Assembly: GCA_937925855.1 (NCBI GenBank)
Contig: CALAMO010000051.1
Coordinates: 1-40,463 of the forward strand
Direction of reading: 5' to 3'
Source: an uncultured Thiotrichaceae bacterium
GTDB lineage: Bacteria; Pseudomonadota; Gammaproteobacteria; Thiotrichales; Thiotrichaceae
Length of the DNA: 40,463 nucleotides
The notes beneath the pieces were generated by a model. That model searched no databases, was not told where the DNA came from, and was given only the letters and a program-made list of their open reading frames with translations. The position numbers were made by a program, and so were the translations under genes. Within the stretch, counting starts at the first letter, position 1. Each line of letters starts with the position of its first letter. Shown one piece after another: positions 1 to 7,179 of this stretch.

Positions 1-132
1 CGGCAAACAATGAAGGAGGACGTTGAGCAGTATATTCGTTATTACAATCACGAGAGGTTGCATTCTGCGAATGATGATTTATCACCCGTAGAGTTTGAAA
101 TGTCTCAAATTAAAGTGTCAGGTTGGACTTGA
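1..132 (+). CDS. IS3-family transposase OrfB, C-terminal fragment (runs off left edge)
   Basis: The window opens inside this frame (codons from base 1, stop TGA at 130-132), so only the last 43 residues are visible. They contain YYNHERLHSA and LSPVEFE, the usual C-terminal end of the DDE integrase core of IS3-family OrfB proteins, where the final catalytic Glu lies just upstream and is not in the window. The protein would catalyse strand transfer of the element. The stop lies within the probable right terminal repeat, a normal layout for this family. The gene may be intact outside the window; I cannot tell. Family assignment is confident, the subgroup is not. Confidence 0.8.
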   Translation, partial: RQTMKEDVEQYIRYYNHERLHSANDDLSPVEFEMSQIKVSGWT

Positions 133-135
133 CCA
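116..135 (+). repeat. Probable right terminal inverted repeat of the IS3-family element
   Basis: The stretch ending in TTGGACTTGACCA starts inside the last transposase codons and ends in CA, as IS3-family ends do. Resolvase-like coding sequence resumes directly after it, placing the element boundary near 135. The matching left repeat is outside the window, so this is an inference from position and the terminal dinucleotide. Confidence 0.45.
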
Positions 136-482
136 GAACAATGGTCGATTTCTGGAACATCGTGCAAGAGATTGAAGATAAGGGCGCATCCGTTCAGGTT
201 TTGAATATGAATCTGGATACCGCCAGTTCACAAGGACGGCTAATGATGGGCGTATTGGCTTCAGTTGCTGAGTTTGAGCGTTCGTTGATTCGTGAGCGCC
301 AGCAGGATGGTATAGAACGCGCTAGGCGAGAGGGTAAGCACTTGGGGCGGCCTCAGATGGATGAACAGCTAAAAGCGGATGTAGTAGCGTTTGTGCAGGC
401 TGGGAACAGTAAACCGGCAACGGCTGAGAAGTTTGGCATTGGGGTTAGTACGGTTTATAAGTTGGTAAAAGAGTCAAGTTGA
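123..482 (+). pseudogene. Serine recombinase/resolvase, 5'-truncated by the IS3-family element
   Basis: The frame encodes the back half of a Tn3/Hin-type resolvase: LTRTM (the end of the usual DRLTR motif), the segment GRLMMGVLASVAEFERSLI (about residues 38-56, the E-helix region), RERQQDGIERARREGKHLGRP, then a C-terminal helix-turn-helix with GIGVSTVYKLV. The N-terminal 60-70 residues with the catalytic serine and arginines are missing. The open frame upstream of about base 135 belongs to the insertion sequence. It is therefore almost certainly inactive for recombination, although the DNA-binding part could still be made from the TTG at 123 or an internal start. Intact relatives are about 180-200 residues; 119 codons remain. 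Confidence 0.85.
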
Positions 483-519
483 ACACAATGGTGACTCTAA
501 AATCTATGGATAATAAAGT

Positions 520-1182
520 ATGGCAGTATCAGAAAAGCAAGAACCTAAACATTCAAGATTACATGAACAGGTTAGTTCTCAAATTGAGCCATTTTTTGAG
601 ACAACGCTCAGGCGTATGCAGCTAACAGCAGAGCAAATTCAATTGCAATCTAAAGAGGAACTTGCAAATAGCCTGTCAATCGTTGAAGACGCAATTAAAT
701 CACCAGCTTCATTTGGTGTACTCAAAGTCGCTGTGTCAGCGAAAGTAGGCCTTTACATAGTAGATTCATCGTCAAAGCATATTTATGAAGTTGGAATCTT
801 GCCTTTGTTACTTGAAAGTAAAAACTTGATTCTACAGAGACTTGCAGGTTTTGGGGCAGACATTTCCCAGGCTGAACGAATTTTGCATGACAAAACTGTT
901 GAAACCATGAAGAAAAGGATTGCCAAGCTAGATTTGATGGCTCGTCTTTCAGGTGGTTTAGTTCTTTGGGTTGCATGCTTGTTCTTGATAATCAAACTCC
1001 CCTCTGTCTTTAACTGGTCATGGTTCATTGGTCATCAGAACGTAACGGGTTTAAGTTTGCTTGCGCTGGTTGTGTGTACAGGTTTGATTTGGGCAGGATT
1101 AGAAGTATCGAGTAATCGTAGGTGGTTTGCACTTGGTTCCATAGTGATAGCAGCTTTGATAGGTGCCATCACAATTGTGTAG
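520..1182 (+). CDS. Unknown membrane protein with three C-terminal helices
   Basis: I do not recognise this 220-residue protein. Residues 1-140 are soluble and mostly helical, rich in Glu, Gln, Lys and Ser, with stretches that could form coiled coil (about 20-60 and 95-140). Three hydrophobic segments follow at about 142-163, 175-197 and 202-219, so the protein probably sits in the inner membrane with a cytoplasmic N-terminal domain. No enzymatic motif is visible. It starts 37 bp after the resolvase remnant and lies between that remnant and the tRNA-Thr gene, so it is probably island cargo. Composition is visibly more AT-rich than the core genes. The ribosome-binding site is weak. Unknown cargo of a mobile element is the most that can be said. 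Confidence 0.7.
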   Translation: MAVSEKQEPKHSRLHEQVSSQIEPFFETTLRRMQLTAEQIQLQSKEELANSLSIVEDAIKSPASFGVLKVAVSAKVGLYIVDSSSKHIYEVGILPLLLESKNLILQRLAGFGADISQAERILHDKTVETMKKRIAKLDLMARLSGGLVLWVACLFLIIKLPSVFNWSWFIGHQNVTGLSLLALVVCTGLIWAGLEVSSNRRWFALGSIVIAALIGAITIV

Positions 1183-1267
1183 CTTTCCAAAGAAGGAATT
1201 GTCATTAATTACATAACAATTCTGCATATTTCCCTATCTTTAGGAGAGTGTTGTAATTGTGTGTACC

Positions 1268-1288
1268 GGGTAGCACCGGGGTAGCACC
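1268..1288. repeat. Short tandem repeat GGGTAGCACC / GGGGTAGCACC
   Basis: Two adjacent near-identical copies (10 and 11 bp) lie just outside the tRNA terminator, in the strip where accessory DNA meets the tRNA-Thr gene. They may be a binding site for an integration protein or a by-product of integration. No function is established. Confidence 0.5.
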
Positions 1289-1291
1289 ATT

Positions 1292-1327
1292 AAAAAAGGG
1301 CTACAGCGTAAAACACTGTAACCCTTT
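1292..1327 (-). terminator. Intrinsic terminator of the tRNA-Thr transcript
   Basis: Read on the minus strand there is a stem GGGTTACAG / CTGTAGCCC with a 9-nt loop, followed at once by TTTTTT. It begins 8 nt beyond the CCA end of the tRNA, where a tRNA terminator is expected. One G-T wobble is present. The paired stem and U-tract are directly visible. Confidence 0.85.
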
Positions 1328-1335
1328 GATATTTC

Positions 1336-1411
<76 letters not shown>

Positions 1412-1424
1412 AAAGAAGCTGCGT

Positions 1425-1452
1425 ATTTTAGCGCGCTTTTTCGACTTTGCAA
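1425..1452 (-). promoter_or_regulatory. Sigma-70 promoter of tRNA-Thr
   Basis: On the minus strand, TTGCAA (1452-1447) is separated by 16 bp from TAAAAT (1430-1425). Initiation would fall a few bases before the mature 5' end at 1411. The spacer end is GC-rich. The promoter begins 5 bp after the trmJ stop codon. Both hexamers are close to consensus and the position fits. Confidence 0.7.
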
Positions 1453-1456
1453 GGGT

Positions 1457-2212
1457 TTATGACGACCTGCGCTGAAATTTTCTCCCTTGGAAAGCCGCAA
1501 GCATGCCGCGCAGCATACTGACTTCATTCTGCGTCGGTGCACTGCGCCCAAAAAGCCGCCGCATCCGCCGCATTAATAGGCGTGGGTTTTCCGGGTCGAG
1601 ATAGCGTACGTCCGTCAGCGTGGTTTCTAAGTGCTGATAAAATCCCTCCATCACCTCTGAGGTGGCGGGAATGTCGTCACGGTCGCCGGGCTGGAGGCTT
1701 GAGCTCTCCGGTTTGGCCTGTGTCGCCATGCGGCATTCATAGCAAAATAGCTGCACCGCCGCCGCAATATTCAACGAGAAAAATTCCTTAGCCATCGGAA
1801 TATGGGCGAGATAATGACAGTGTTCCAATTCTTCATTGCTCAGCCCAGAACGCTCACGCCCAAAGACCAAGGCAATTTTACGGCTCGGTAAGTGCTCTGC
1901 TACAAATTCCCCACACTGGCGAGCCGCTAACTGTGGCCAGCTAACCGTGCGCTCAGAGCGTGCGCTGGTACCAATTACCGTTTGGCAATCGGCAACAGCG
2001 GCGCTGAGCGTATCAAAATGTTGCGCTGCCACTAGAATATCGTCCGCACCGGACGCTAAAGCACTCGTTTCTGGTGAATTAAACTTATTGGGCTGGATCA
2101 GACGCAGGTCGTTAACGCCCATGGTTTTCATGGCGCGTGCTGCCGAGCCAATATTACCGGGGTGCGAAGTCTGAATCATGACAATGCACAGCGAGTCTAA
2201 AGGATTATCCAT
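1457..2212 (-). CDS. trmJ: tRNA (cytidine/uridine-32-2'-O)-methyltransferase TrmJ
   Basis: A 251-residue SPOUT-class enzyme that 2'-O-methylates position 32 in the anticodon loop of certain tRNAs, using S-adenosylmethionine in the cytoplasm. Visible motifs are NIGSAARAM (20-28, RNA/catalytic motif 1 with Arg26), FGRERSGLSNEEL (117-129) and FFSLNIAAAVQLFCYE (144-159). The last two form the trefoil-knot cofactor site. The helical C-terminal extension (about 165-251) is typical of TrmJ and separates it from the shorter TrmL. The third motif reads FFSLN where many family members have a small residue in place of the second Phe. It starts 26 bp after smpB and is probably co-transcribed with it. Confidence 0.93.
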   Translation of the reverse strand: MDNPLDSLCIVMIQTSHPGNIGSAARAMKTMGVNDLRLIQPNKFNSPETSALASGADDILVAAQHFDTLSAAVADCQTVIGTSARSERTVSWPQLAARQCGEFVAEHLPSRKIALVFGRERSGLSNEELEHCHYLAHIPMAKEFFSLNIAAAVQLFCYECRMATQAKPESSSLQPGDRDDIPATSEVMEGFYQHLETTLTDVRYLDPENPRLLMRRMRRLFGRSAPTQNEVSMLRGMLAAFQGRKFQRRSS

Positions 2213-2238
2213 GGGCCTGCCTCGCGCGGATGCGCCAC

Positions 2239-2715
2239 TTACTTCTTAAAGATACGTGATTTTTCACGATTCCAGTCACGCTCTTTCTCAGTCGCACGCT
2301 TATCGTGTTTTTGTTTGCCTTTACCTAAGCCTATTTCCAATTTGACGCGGTTATTTTTCCAGTACATTGCGGTGGGAACGACGGTATAGCCTTTGCGGTC
2401 AATTGAAGATTGCAGGCGGATGAGCTGGTGCGCATGCAATAACAGTTTACGGCTGCGGGTGGCTTCGGCGACGATGTGTGTGGAGGCGGAGAGCAGGGGG
2501 GTAATCACCGCATTAAGCAACCAGGCTTCGCCCGCTTTGAAAAACACAAAGCTGTCGCGCAGCTGGACGCGACCTTCACGGATACTTTTGACTTCCCAGC
2601 CCTGTAATACGAGGCCCGCCTCAAAAGTGTCGTCGATAAAGTACTCGTGGCGGGCGAGTTTATTGAGCGCGATTGTCTTGCCGCCATGGGAGGTTTTTTT
2701 CTTTTGCTTGGCCAT
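2239..2715 (-). CDS. smpB: SsrA-binding protein SmpB
   Basis: SmpB binds tmRNA and brings it to stalled ribosomes for trans-translation. The 158-residue product has the normal length. It shows the oligonucleotide-binding barrel ([22 protein letters not shown], split here as [13 protein letters not shown] then [13 protein letters not shown]), the conserved segment [19 protein letters not shown], and a basic C-terminal tail [20 protein letters not shown] that mimics an mRNA codon in the decoding centre. I chose the ATG at 2715 (MAKQKKK) as the usual family start; another ATG two codons upstream is possible and neither has a strong ribosome-binding site. It is divergent from ratA, as is common in gammaproteobacteria, and followed by trmJ. 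Confidence 0.95.
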   Translation of the reverse strand: MAKQKKKTSHGGKTIALNKLARHEYFIDDTFEAGLVLQGWEVKSIREGRVQLRDSFVFFKAGEAWLLNAVITPLLSASTHIVAEATRSRKLLLHAHQLIRLQSSIDRKGYTVVPTAMYWKNNRVKLEIGLGKGKQKHDKRATEKERDWNREKSRIFKK

Positions 2716-2790
2716 TTGCATTACACTGTTCGCGAAACCAATAGATGATAAGCAGCCTGCTTAACGTTTTCAACTTAAAGGAACAAATGA

Positions 2791-3231
2791 ATGCCGGAAA
2801 TCAGTCGGAGCGCGCTGGTGCCCTATTCGCCGGAACAAATGTACGCGCTGGTGGATGGAATTAGTACTTATCCCGATTTTTTACCGTGGTGCAGTAGCGC
2901 ACAGGAACTGAGTCGCACAGCGGACTCCGTGAAAGCGAGCGTCGTTATTGCCAAAGGTTCGGTCAAAAAAGCCTTTACCACGCTGAATACTATGCAGCCC
3001 GGCGCCCAGATTGAAATGAGTTTGGTGGATGGCCCGTTTAAGCATCTGCATGGCTATTGGCGTTTTGAAGCCTTAAAGCCCGGTGCGTGTCGGGTGTCGC
3101 TCGACCTTCAGTTTGAATTTTCTAATAAGCTCATGGCCCTGGCGATTGGCTCGGTGTTTAATCAGGTGGCGAACACCTTGGTCGACTCTTTTGTCGCGCG
3201 GGCGCAGGCGGTATACGGTGTCAAAGCCTGA
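2791..3231 (+). CDS. ratA: RatA-family START-like protein (COQ10-type)
   Basis: A 146-residue START/polyketide-cyclase-fold protein. The family includes E. coli RatA, reported to interfere with ribosomal subunit association, and the mitochondrial ubiquinone-binding protein Coq10. Which activity applies here is not visible from sequence. Family features are the N-terminal SALVPYSPEQMYALV, YPDFLPWCS (28-36), VDGPFKHLHGYWRFE and the C-terminal helix with LVDSFVARAQ. A ribosome-binding site AAAGGA precedes the ATG at 2791. The next gene starts inside its 3' end, so the two are translationally coupled. The smpB-ratA-rnfH neighbourhood is widely conserved. The toxin label should be treated with caution. 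Confidence 0.9.
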   Translation: MPEISRSALVPYSPEQMYALVDGISTYPDFLPWCSSAQELSRTADSVKASVVIAKGSVKKAFTTLNTMQPGAQIEMSLVDGPFKHLHGYWRFEALKPGACRVSLDLQFEFSNKLMALAIGSVFNQVANTLVDSFVARAQAVYGVKA

Positions 3232-3562
3232 CTCTAGGGCTGCTGCGTCCTTATCAGAGCCCGTCAGCGTCATTCCAGTAGAAGTAATTTATCCGCTCGC
3301 AGCAGAGCAAATCTTATATACGCTTGCAGTGCCAGACGGTACGGTTGTGCAGGGTGCGATTGAACGCAGCGGCGTCTTACAGCGCTACCCGGAACTGGTG
3401 CTGGATGACCTGAGCGTGGGCATTTTCGGTAAGCTGACGACACTAGGCACTGTACTGCGCGCCAAAGATCGGGTTGAGATTTACCGTCCCTTACTGGCTG
3501 ATCCTAAAGAAGTGCGTAAACAGCGCGCAGCCGAAGGAGCACGGGCGCGCAAGCATCGTTGA
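3218..3562 (+). CDS. rnfH: RnfH-family ubiquitin-like protein (RatB)
   Basis: A small beta-grasp protein of the RnfH family (Pfam UPF0125). Its function is unknown, though relatives sit beside ratA or in rnf operons. The diagnostic parts are IPVEVIYPLAAEQ near the start, GIFGKLTTLGTVL in the middle, and RVEIYRPLLADPKEVRKQRA at the end. There is no ATG that fits. The likely start is the GTG at 3218, which gives 114 residues, overlaps ratA by 14 nt and has AGGCGG about 8 nt upstream. The N-terminus is then about 15 residues longer than in E. coli (96 aa). The overlap with ratA indicates coupled translation. Confidence 0.85.
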   Translation: MSKPDSRAAASLSEPVSVIPVEVIYPLAAEQILYTLAVPDGTVVQGAIERSGVLQRYPELVLDDLSVGIFGKLTTLGTVLRAKDRVEIYRPLLADPKEVRKQRAAEGARARKHR

Positions 3563-3674
3563 GGTTGGGGGTTAGCGCGCAACGGCGATCTGTGTGAAAC
3601 CGCCGGTTTGCTATAATATTAACTAATCCGCTGGCGTCCGTGTCAGGTGCTACTGCACTGGATGTGGTTTTTGC

Positions 3675-3980
3675 TTATTTAGTGATTAGGTCACTAACCA
3701 CACCGTTTTGGTCAAAAAATACGGTGATTCCAGTGCCTGCTGCTGTGCTATTTCCCTTTTTTTGGTAAAACACATAGTCCCAGCGGTCGCGGCGAAAATC
3801 ATCGGTCATTAGCGGTGTGCCTAGCAGTTCTTGTACCTGGGCCTGTGGCATTCCGGGTTTAACCTGGGCTACCTGCTCTGGGGTGATGAAATTGCCCTGT
3901 TGGATATCAACCTGATAGAGGCTGCAGCCGCTGTTCAGGGCAGCGATGAAAACAAAAACTGAAATTAAACGTATTATCAT
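3675..3980 (-). CDS. bamE: Outer membrane assembly lipoprotein BamE (SmpA/OmlA)
   Basis: BamE is a lipoprotein of the BAM complex that inserts beta-barrel proteins into the outer membrane. The 101-residue product has a signal peptide ending in the lipobox LNSGC, with the lipidated Cys at residue 19. It then shows the SmpA/OmlA domain: QGNFITPEQVAQVKPGM, VQELLGTPLMTDDF and RWDYVFYQ. Length and domain are normal. It is divergent from fur, a gene pair conserved across gammaproteobacteria, with the two promoters sharing the 79-bp interval up to the fur start. Confidence 0.94.
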   Translation of the reverse strand: MIIRLISVFVFIAALNSGCSLYQVDIQQGNFITPEQVAQVKPGMPQAQVQELLGTPLMTDDFRRDRWDYVFYQKKGNSTAAGTGITVFFDQNGVVSDLITK

Positions 3981-4059
3981 GATAGTTTTGTCGGTAGTTT
4001 ATTCGATGTTAAGTGGTTTAGCGCTTTAGATTGTGATTATACAGACTGGAGAGTACAGG

Positions 4060-4461
4060 GTGGAAGAGAAAGATATTAAGCGCGCCGGATTAAAGGTCAC
4101 CCAGCCCCGGGTAAAAATTCTTGATTTGCTGACTAACTCTGAAGAACACCATCTGAGCGCTGAGGATATTTACCGCATGCTGCTGGCAAATGATGAGGAC
4201 ATCGGGTTGGCGACCATTTATCGCGTGCTCACTCAGTTTGAAGCGGCGGGCTTGGTAAACCGGCATAATTTTGAAGGTGGGCAGGCTGTGTTTGAACTGG
4301 CCTCGGATGACCATCACGATCATATGGTGTGCGTGCGCAGCGGTAAAGTGGTTGAGTTCTATGATGAAATCATCGAGCAGCGCCAGCGCGAGATTGCGCG
4401 TGAGCATGGTTTTAAGATTACCGATCACTCTTTAATATTGTACGGTGAGTTCGTCGAATAA
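4060..4461 (+). CDS. fur: Ferric uptake regulator Fur
   Basis: Fur is the iron-responsive dimeric repressor of iron uptake genes. From the GTG at 4060 (ribosome-binding site GGAGAG six bases upstream) it has 133 residues. An upstream in-frame GTG at 4033 has no such site. The winged-helix DNA-binding part includes LKVTQPRVKILDLL (11-24) and GLATIYRVLTQFEAAGLV (49-66). Candidate metal ligands are His31, Glu79, HHDH (85-88), Cys91 and His123. The usual structural CxxC reads CVRS, so the second Cys is Ser94. Other Fur proteins are known to lack one or both of these cysteines, so function is expected to be retained. Divergent from bamE. Confidence 0.95.
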   Translation: MEEKDIKRAGLKVTQPRVKILDLLTNSEEHHLSAEDIYRMLLANDEDIGLATIYRVLTQFEAAGLVNRHNFEGGQAVFELASDDHHDHMVCVRSGKVVEFYDEIIEQRQREIAREHGFKITDHSLILYGEFVE

Positions 4462-4502
4462 GCTCCGATTTAGGCTAAATAGCGCATCAGAGGCACGAAT
4501 CT

Positions 4503-4531
4503 TTTGCATTTGTCATTGACACCGGTATAAT
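4503..4531 (+). promoter_or_regulatory. Promoter of rpsU-yqeY
   Basis: TTTGCA (4503-4508) is followed after 17 bp by a perfect TATAAT (4526-4531). The next bases, TGCGCGC, form a GC-rich discriminator of the kind often found at growth-rate and stringently controlled ribosomal promoters. The rpsU start lies about 80 bp downstream. Confidence 0.65.
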
Positions 4532-4616
4532 TGCGCGCTTACTGAAAACGGTGTGCCTACAACATTGGACTAGCTGCGCCTTTTCTCCAACCTGACAACC
4601 AGAGATACAAGATTTT

Positions 4617-4832
4617 ATGCCAAGCGTAAAAGTAAGAGATGCTGAGCCGTTCGAAATTGCGGTACGCCGCTTTAAGCGCACCTGTGAAAAAGCGGGTGTT
4701 GTCGCCGAAGTTCGGGCGCGTGAATTTTATGAAAAACCCACCTCAGTGCGTAAGCGTAAGCGTGCGGCGGCTGTCAAGCGTAATTTAAAGCGCATCTCTC
4801 GCGATCTGAATCGCAGAGTTCGTTTGTACTAA
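4617..4832 (+). CDS. rpsU: 30S ribosomal protein S21
   Basis: The 71-residue basic protein begins [20 protein letters not shown] and ends RVRLY, matching S21 in length and sequence throughout. S21 helps 30S subunits pair with the anti-Shine-Dalgarno region of mRNA. It is followed after 7 bp by the YqeY gene, as in the classic macromolecular synthesis operon, but dnaG and rpoD do not follow here. Confidence 0.97.
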   Translation: MPSVKVRDAEPFEIAVRRFKRTCEKAGVVAEVRAREFYEKPTSVRKRKRAAAVKRNLKRISRDLNRRVRLY

Positions 4833-4839
4833 GATCCCT

Positions 4840-5289
4840 ATGAGCCTGAAAAGCCAGCTGACGGAAGATATGAAGACAGCGATGCGCGCCAAGGATAAGG
4901 CGCGGCTGGGTGTTATTCGTCTCGTATTGGCTGCGATTAAACAGCTAGAGGTCGACCAGCGCATTGAGCTGGATGATGCGGCTGTGCTGGTGGTGCTTGA
5001 TAAAATGGTTAAGCAACGTCGGGAATCAATTCGCCAATACACGGATGCCGGTCGCAACGACTTGGTAGACCAGGAACAGGCCGAAGTTGAGGTCATTCAG
5101 ACTTATTTGCCGCAGCCGCTGAGTGAGGCTGAGATCGCACATTTAGTCGCGGATGCGATTAGTGCGACTGGGGCTGAGTCGGTAAAAGATATGGGCAAGG
5201 TGATGGGCGTCATTAAGCCCAAAGCACAGGGGCGTGCTGATATGAGTCAAGTCAGCGCGCTGATCAAAACACAGTTAGGCCGCGCCTAA
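4840..5289 (+). CDS. yqeY: GatB/YqeY family protein
   Basis: A 149-residue YqeY protein, similar to the C-terminal domain of the GatB subunit of Asp/Glu-tRNA amidotransferase. The free-standing form has no settled function but may bind tRNA. Typical features are the start SLKSQLTEDMKTAMRAKDK, RIELDDAAVLVVLDKMVKQRRESI, IQTYLPQPLSEAEI and DMGKVMGVIKPKAQGRADM. It is in an operon with rpsU. The end at 5289 is followed by hemE rather than dnaG. Confidence 0.93.
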   Translation: MSLKSQLTEDMKTAMRAKDKARLGVIRLVLAAIKQLEVDQRIELDDAAVLVVLDKMVKQRRESIRQYTDAGRNDLVDQEQAEVEVIQTYLPQPLSEAEIAHLVADAISATGAESVKDMGKVMGVIKPKAQGRADMSQVSALIKTQLGRA

Positions 5290-5411
5290 GCCTATCCCCC
5301 CTTATTCCCAGACGCTAAACTGCAGTTGTTAGTTGTTATAGGTCTGCCGGGTTTGAATTGCGCCACACTGTTAAAGCGCGCGTTCAGGCGGCGATAACAG
5401 GGAGCATCGAC

Positions 5412-5447
5412 TCAGTGTTAACCCTTAATTCAATGTTAACCCTCAAT
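5412..5447 (+). repeat. Tandem 18-bp repeat upstream of hemE
   Basis: Two adjacent copies, TCAGTGTTAACCCTTAAT and TCAATGTTAACCCTCAAT, match at 16 of 18 positions. Each contains the palindrome GTTAAC. They end 20 bp before the hemE start codon, so they lie in the leader or the promoter. They could be an operator or a local duplication. Confidence 0.75.
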
Positions 5448-5467
5448 GTGTCAACGGGAGAGCTAAT

Positions 5468-6547
5468 GTGAGTAATGCTGTGTCGCATCTGGATAATGAC
5501 CGCTTTCTGCGTGCCCTGCTGAAACAGCCTGTTGATACCACACCGATTTGGATTATGCGTCAGGCCGGGCGATACCTGCCGGAATATAAAGCGACCCGTA
5601 AACGTGCGGGCAGCTTTATGGATCTCTGTAAAAATGCCGATCTGGCCTGCGAAGTCACGCTACAGCCACTAGAGCGTTTTGAACTTGATGCCGCGATTTT
5701 ATTCTCAGACATTCTGACCATTCCTGATGCGATGGGGTTGGGCCTGTACTTTGCTGAGGGTGAAGGGCCGGTGTTTGAGCGTCCGCTGTGTAATCGTGCT
5801 GCGATTGAGGCGCTGGGCGTGCCTGATCCTGAAGGTGAATTGGCCTATGTGATGAATGCCGTGCGCACTATTCGTGCTGATCTGAACGGGCGTGTACCGC
5901 TGATTGGGTTTTCTGGCAGTCCGTGGACGCTGGCGACTTATATGGTGGAAGGCGGCTCTAGTAAGGACTTCGGCAAAGTAAAAGGGCTGCTGTATGACGA
6001 TCCGAAAGCAATGCATCTGCTGCTGGATAAGCTGGCGCAGAGTGTTACCAGCTATCTGAATGCGCAAATTGCTGCCGGTGCGCAGGCCGTTATGGTCTTT
6101 GATACCTGGGGCGGTACGCTGACGCCGCAGACTTACCGCGATTTCTCATTGAACTACATGCAGCAGATTGTGGCGGGCTTAAAACGCGAAAATGCCGGGC
6201 GGCGGGTGCCAGTGATTCTTTTTACCAAAGGTGGGGCGCAGTGGCTGGAATCGATGGCAGAAACAGGCTGCGACGGTTTGGGCCTGGATTGGACGATTGA
6301 TATTGCAGCGGCACAGCAGCGTGTTGGCGCAAAAGTCGCACTACAGGGCAATATGGACCCTTGCGTGCTGTACGCATCACCCGAGCGTATTCGGGCGCGG
6401 GCACATGAAATCGTAAAAGCATTCGCGCAGCCCACCGGGCATGTGTTTAACCTTGGCCACGGTATCCATCAGCACATTAACCCAGAGCATGTGAAGGTTT
6501 TGGTAGATGCGGTGCACGAAGCGGGATTTGAGCTGCGTGCGCACTGA
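5468..6547 (+). CDS. hemE: Uroporphyrinogen decarboxylase
   Basis: HemE removes four carboxyl groups from uroporphyrinogen III to give coproporphyrinogen III in haem synthesis (cytosolic, no cofactor). The 359-residue product has the family length. The signature [15 protein letters not shown] (26-40) supplies the substrate-binding arginines Arg31 and Arg35. [12 protein letters not shown] (79-90) carries the catalytic Asp81, and the second signature [17 protein letters not shown] follows. The start is the GTG at 5468 with GGGAG upstream; an ATG two bases earlier is out of frame. It is preceded by a tandem repeat and converges with the unknown gene at 6565. Confidence 0.96.
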   Translation: MSNAVSHLDNDRFLRALLKQPVDTTPIWIMRQAGRYLPEYKATRKRAGSFMDLCKNADLACEVTLQPLERFELDAAILFSDILTIPDAMGLGLYFAEGEGPVFERPLCNRAAIEALGVPDPEGELAYVMNAVRTIRADLNGRVPLIGFSGSPWTLATYMVEGGSSKDFGKVKGLLYDDPKAMHLLLDKLAQSVTSYLNAQIAAGAQAVMVFDTWGGTLTPQTYRDFSLNYMQQIVAGLKRENAGRRVPVILFTKGGAQWLESMAETGCDGLGLDWTIDIAAAQQRVGAKVALQGNMDPCVLYASPERIRARAHEIVKAFAQPTGHVFNLGHGIHQHINPEHVKVLVDAVHEAGFELRAH

Positions 6548-6564
6548 CACCATGGCATGCCGGC

Positions 6565-7179
6565 TTATAGCACCTCAGCCAATAGCTGCTTCACCTTGGC
6601 CAAATTAGCGCGCTGTACGCCGCGCCCGGTTATTGGGCTGATGGGGACGCCCTGATTTTGACTGCTGTCTGGGAAAATCATGAGTTCGATTTCGACATCA
6701 TCCGCATAAAACCGCAGCAGGGGGTAATAATCCTGTTTCTTGCCGAAGCGCACTTTGCGTTCATGTGTCTGAAATGGGATACGTGCTTCGTTCATAAAAA
6801 AGATAATATCTTCCGCCCGGTTAGCGACCAGATAAAGCGTGACTGCGGAGTGTGGGCCGGAGGTGCCTGCCAGCGCTGCACCGGTTAGATAAGGTTTAAA
6901 GTCCTGCAAGAATGTCATGGCTTCCAGCGCAATTTCACGGTGCTGGCGCAGAATAGCCTCCTGTTCTTGTTCTGCAAACAGTTCAATATAAGCATGCAGT
7001 GCGCTTTCGATTTCCTCATTCGACGGTTGGTGTTTCCCGTTGGAGGCTGCCCCCATGCGCGTGGCGGCTTTTTGCTTAGCTAGGCGGTAATCGCGGTACC
7101 CCTCATCGTAAATTAGGCGTGCTGCTTCTTCTGCGACCAACTGGCGGGTGTTCTGTTCGGCTGGGTGTGGGGTTTTCAT
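6565..7179 (-). CDS. Conserved protein of unknown function coupled to ponA
   Basis: A 204-residue soluble protein I cannot assign a reaction to. It looks related to a proteobacterial family of about 200 residues, sometimes mislabelled UDP-N-acetylmuramate-alanine ligase; that is recollection, not a search. The N-terminal half is helical and charged (RLIYDEGYRDYRLAKQKAA, then an acidic helical stretch to about 95). The second half is alpha/beta and begins LTGAALAGTSGPHSAVTLYL, a Gly-Ser element resembling the start of minimal nucleotidyltransferases. However, the expected Asp-x-Asp is absent directly after it, although DDVEIELM occurs later. Its ATG overlaps the ponA stop by one base (TGATG), so it is translationally coupled to PBP1A. 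Confidence 0.75.
   Translation of the reverse strand: MKTPHPAEQNTRQLVAEEAARLIYDEGYRDYRLAKQKAATRMGAASNGKHQPSNEEIESALHAYIELFAEQEQEAILRQHREIALEAMTFLQDFKPYLTGAALAGTSGPHSAVTLYLVANRAEDIIFFMNEARIPFQTHERKVRFGKKQDYYPLLRFYADDVEIELMIFPDSSQNQGVPISPITGRGVQRANLAKVKQLLAEVL

Noticed and set aside
1196-1222. Inverted repeat GAATTGT ... ACAATTC after the membrane protein gene as a terminator
   Set aside because: Seven A/T-rich pairs around a 13-nt loop with no following T-tract; too weak to call.
2393-2764. Open frame on the plus strand opposite smpB
   Set aside because: Antisense to a fully conserved smpB gene with no family resemblance of its own; the same applies to the many other frames opposite mrcA, proW, aroB and folE2.
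3602-3614. Palindrome AAACCGCCGGTTT between rnfH and bamE as a terminator
   Set aside because: The arms are separated by one base, so no stable loop forms, and there is no T-tract on either strand.
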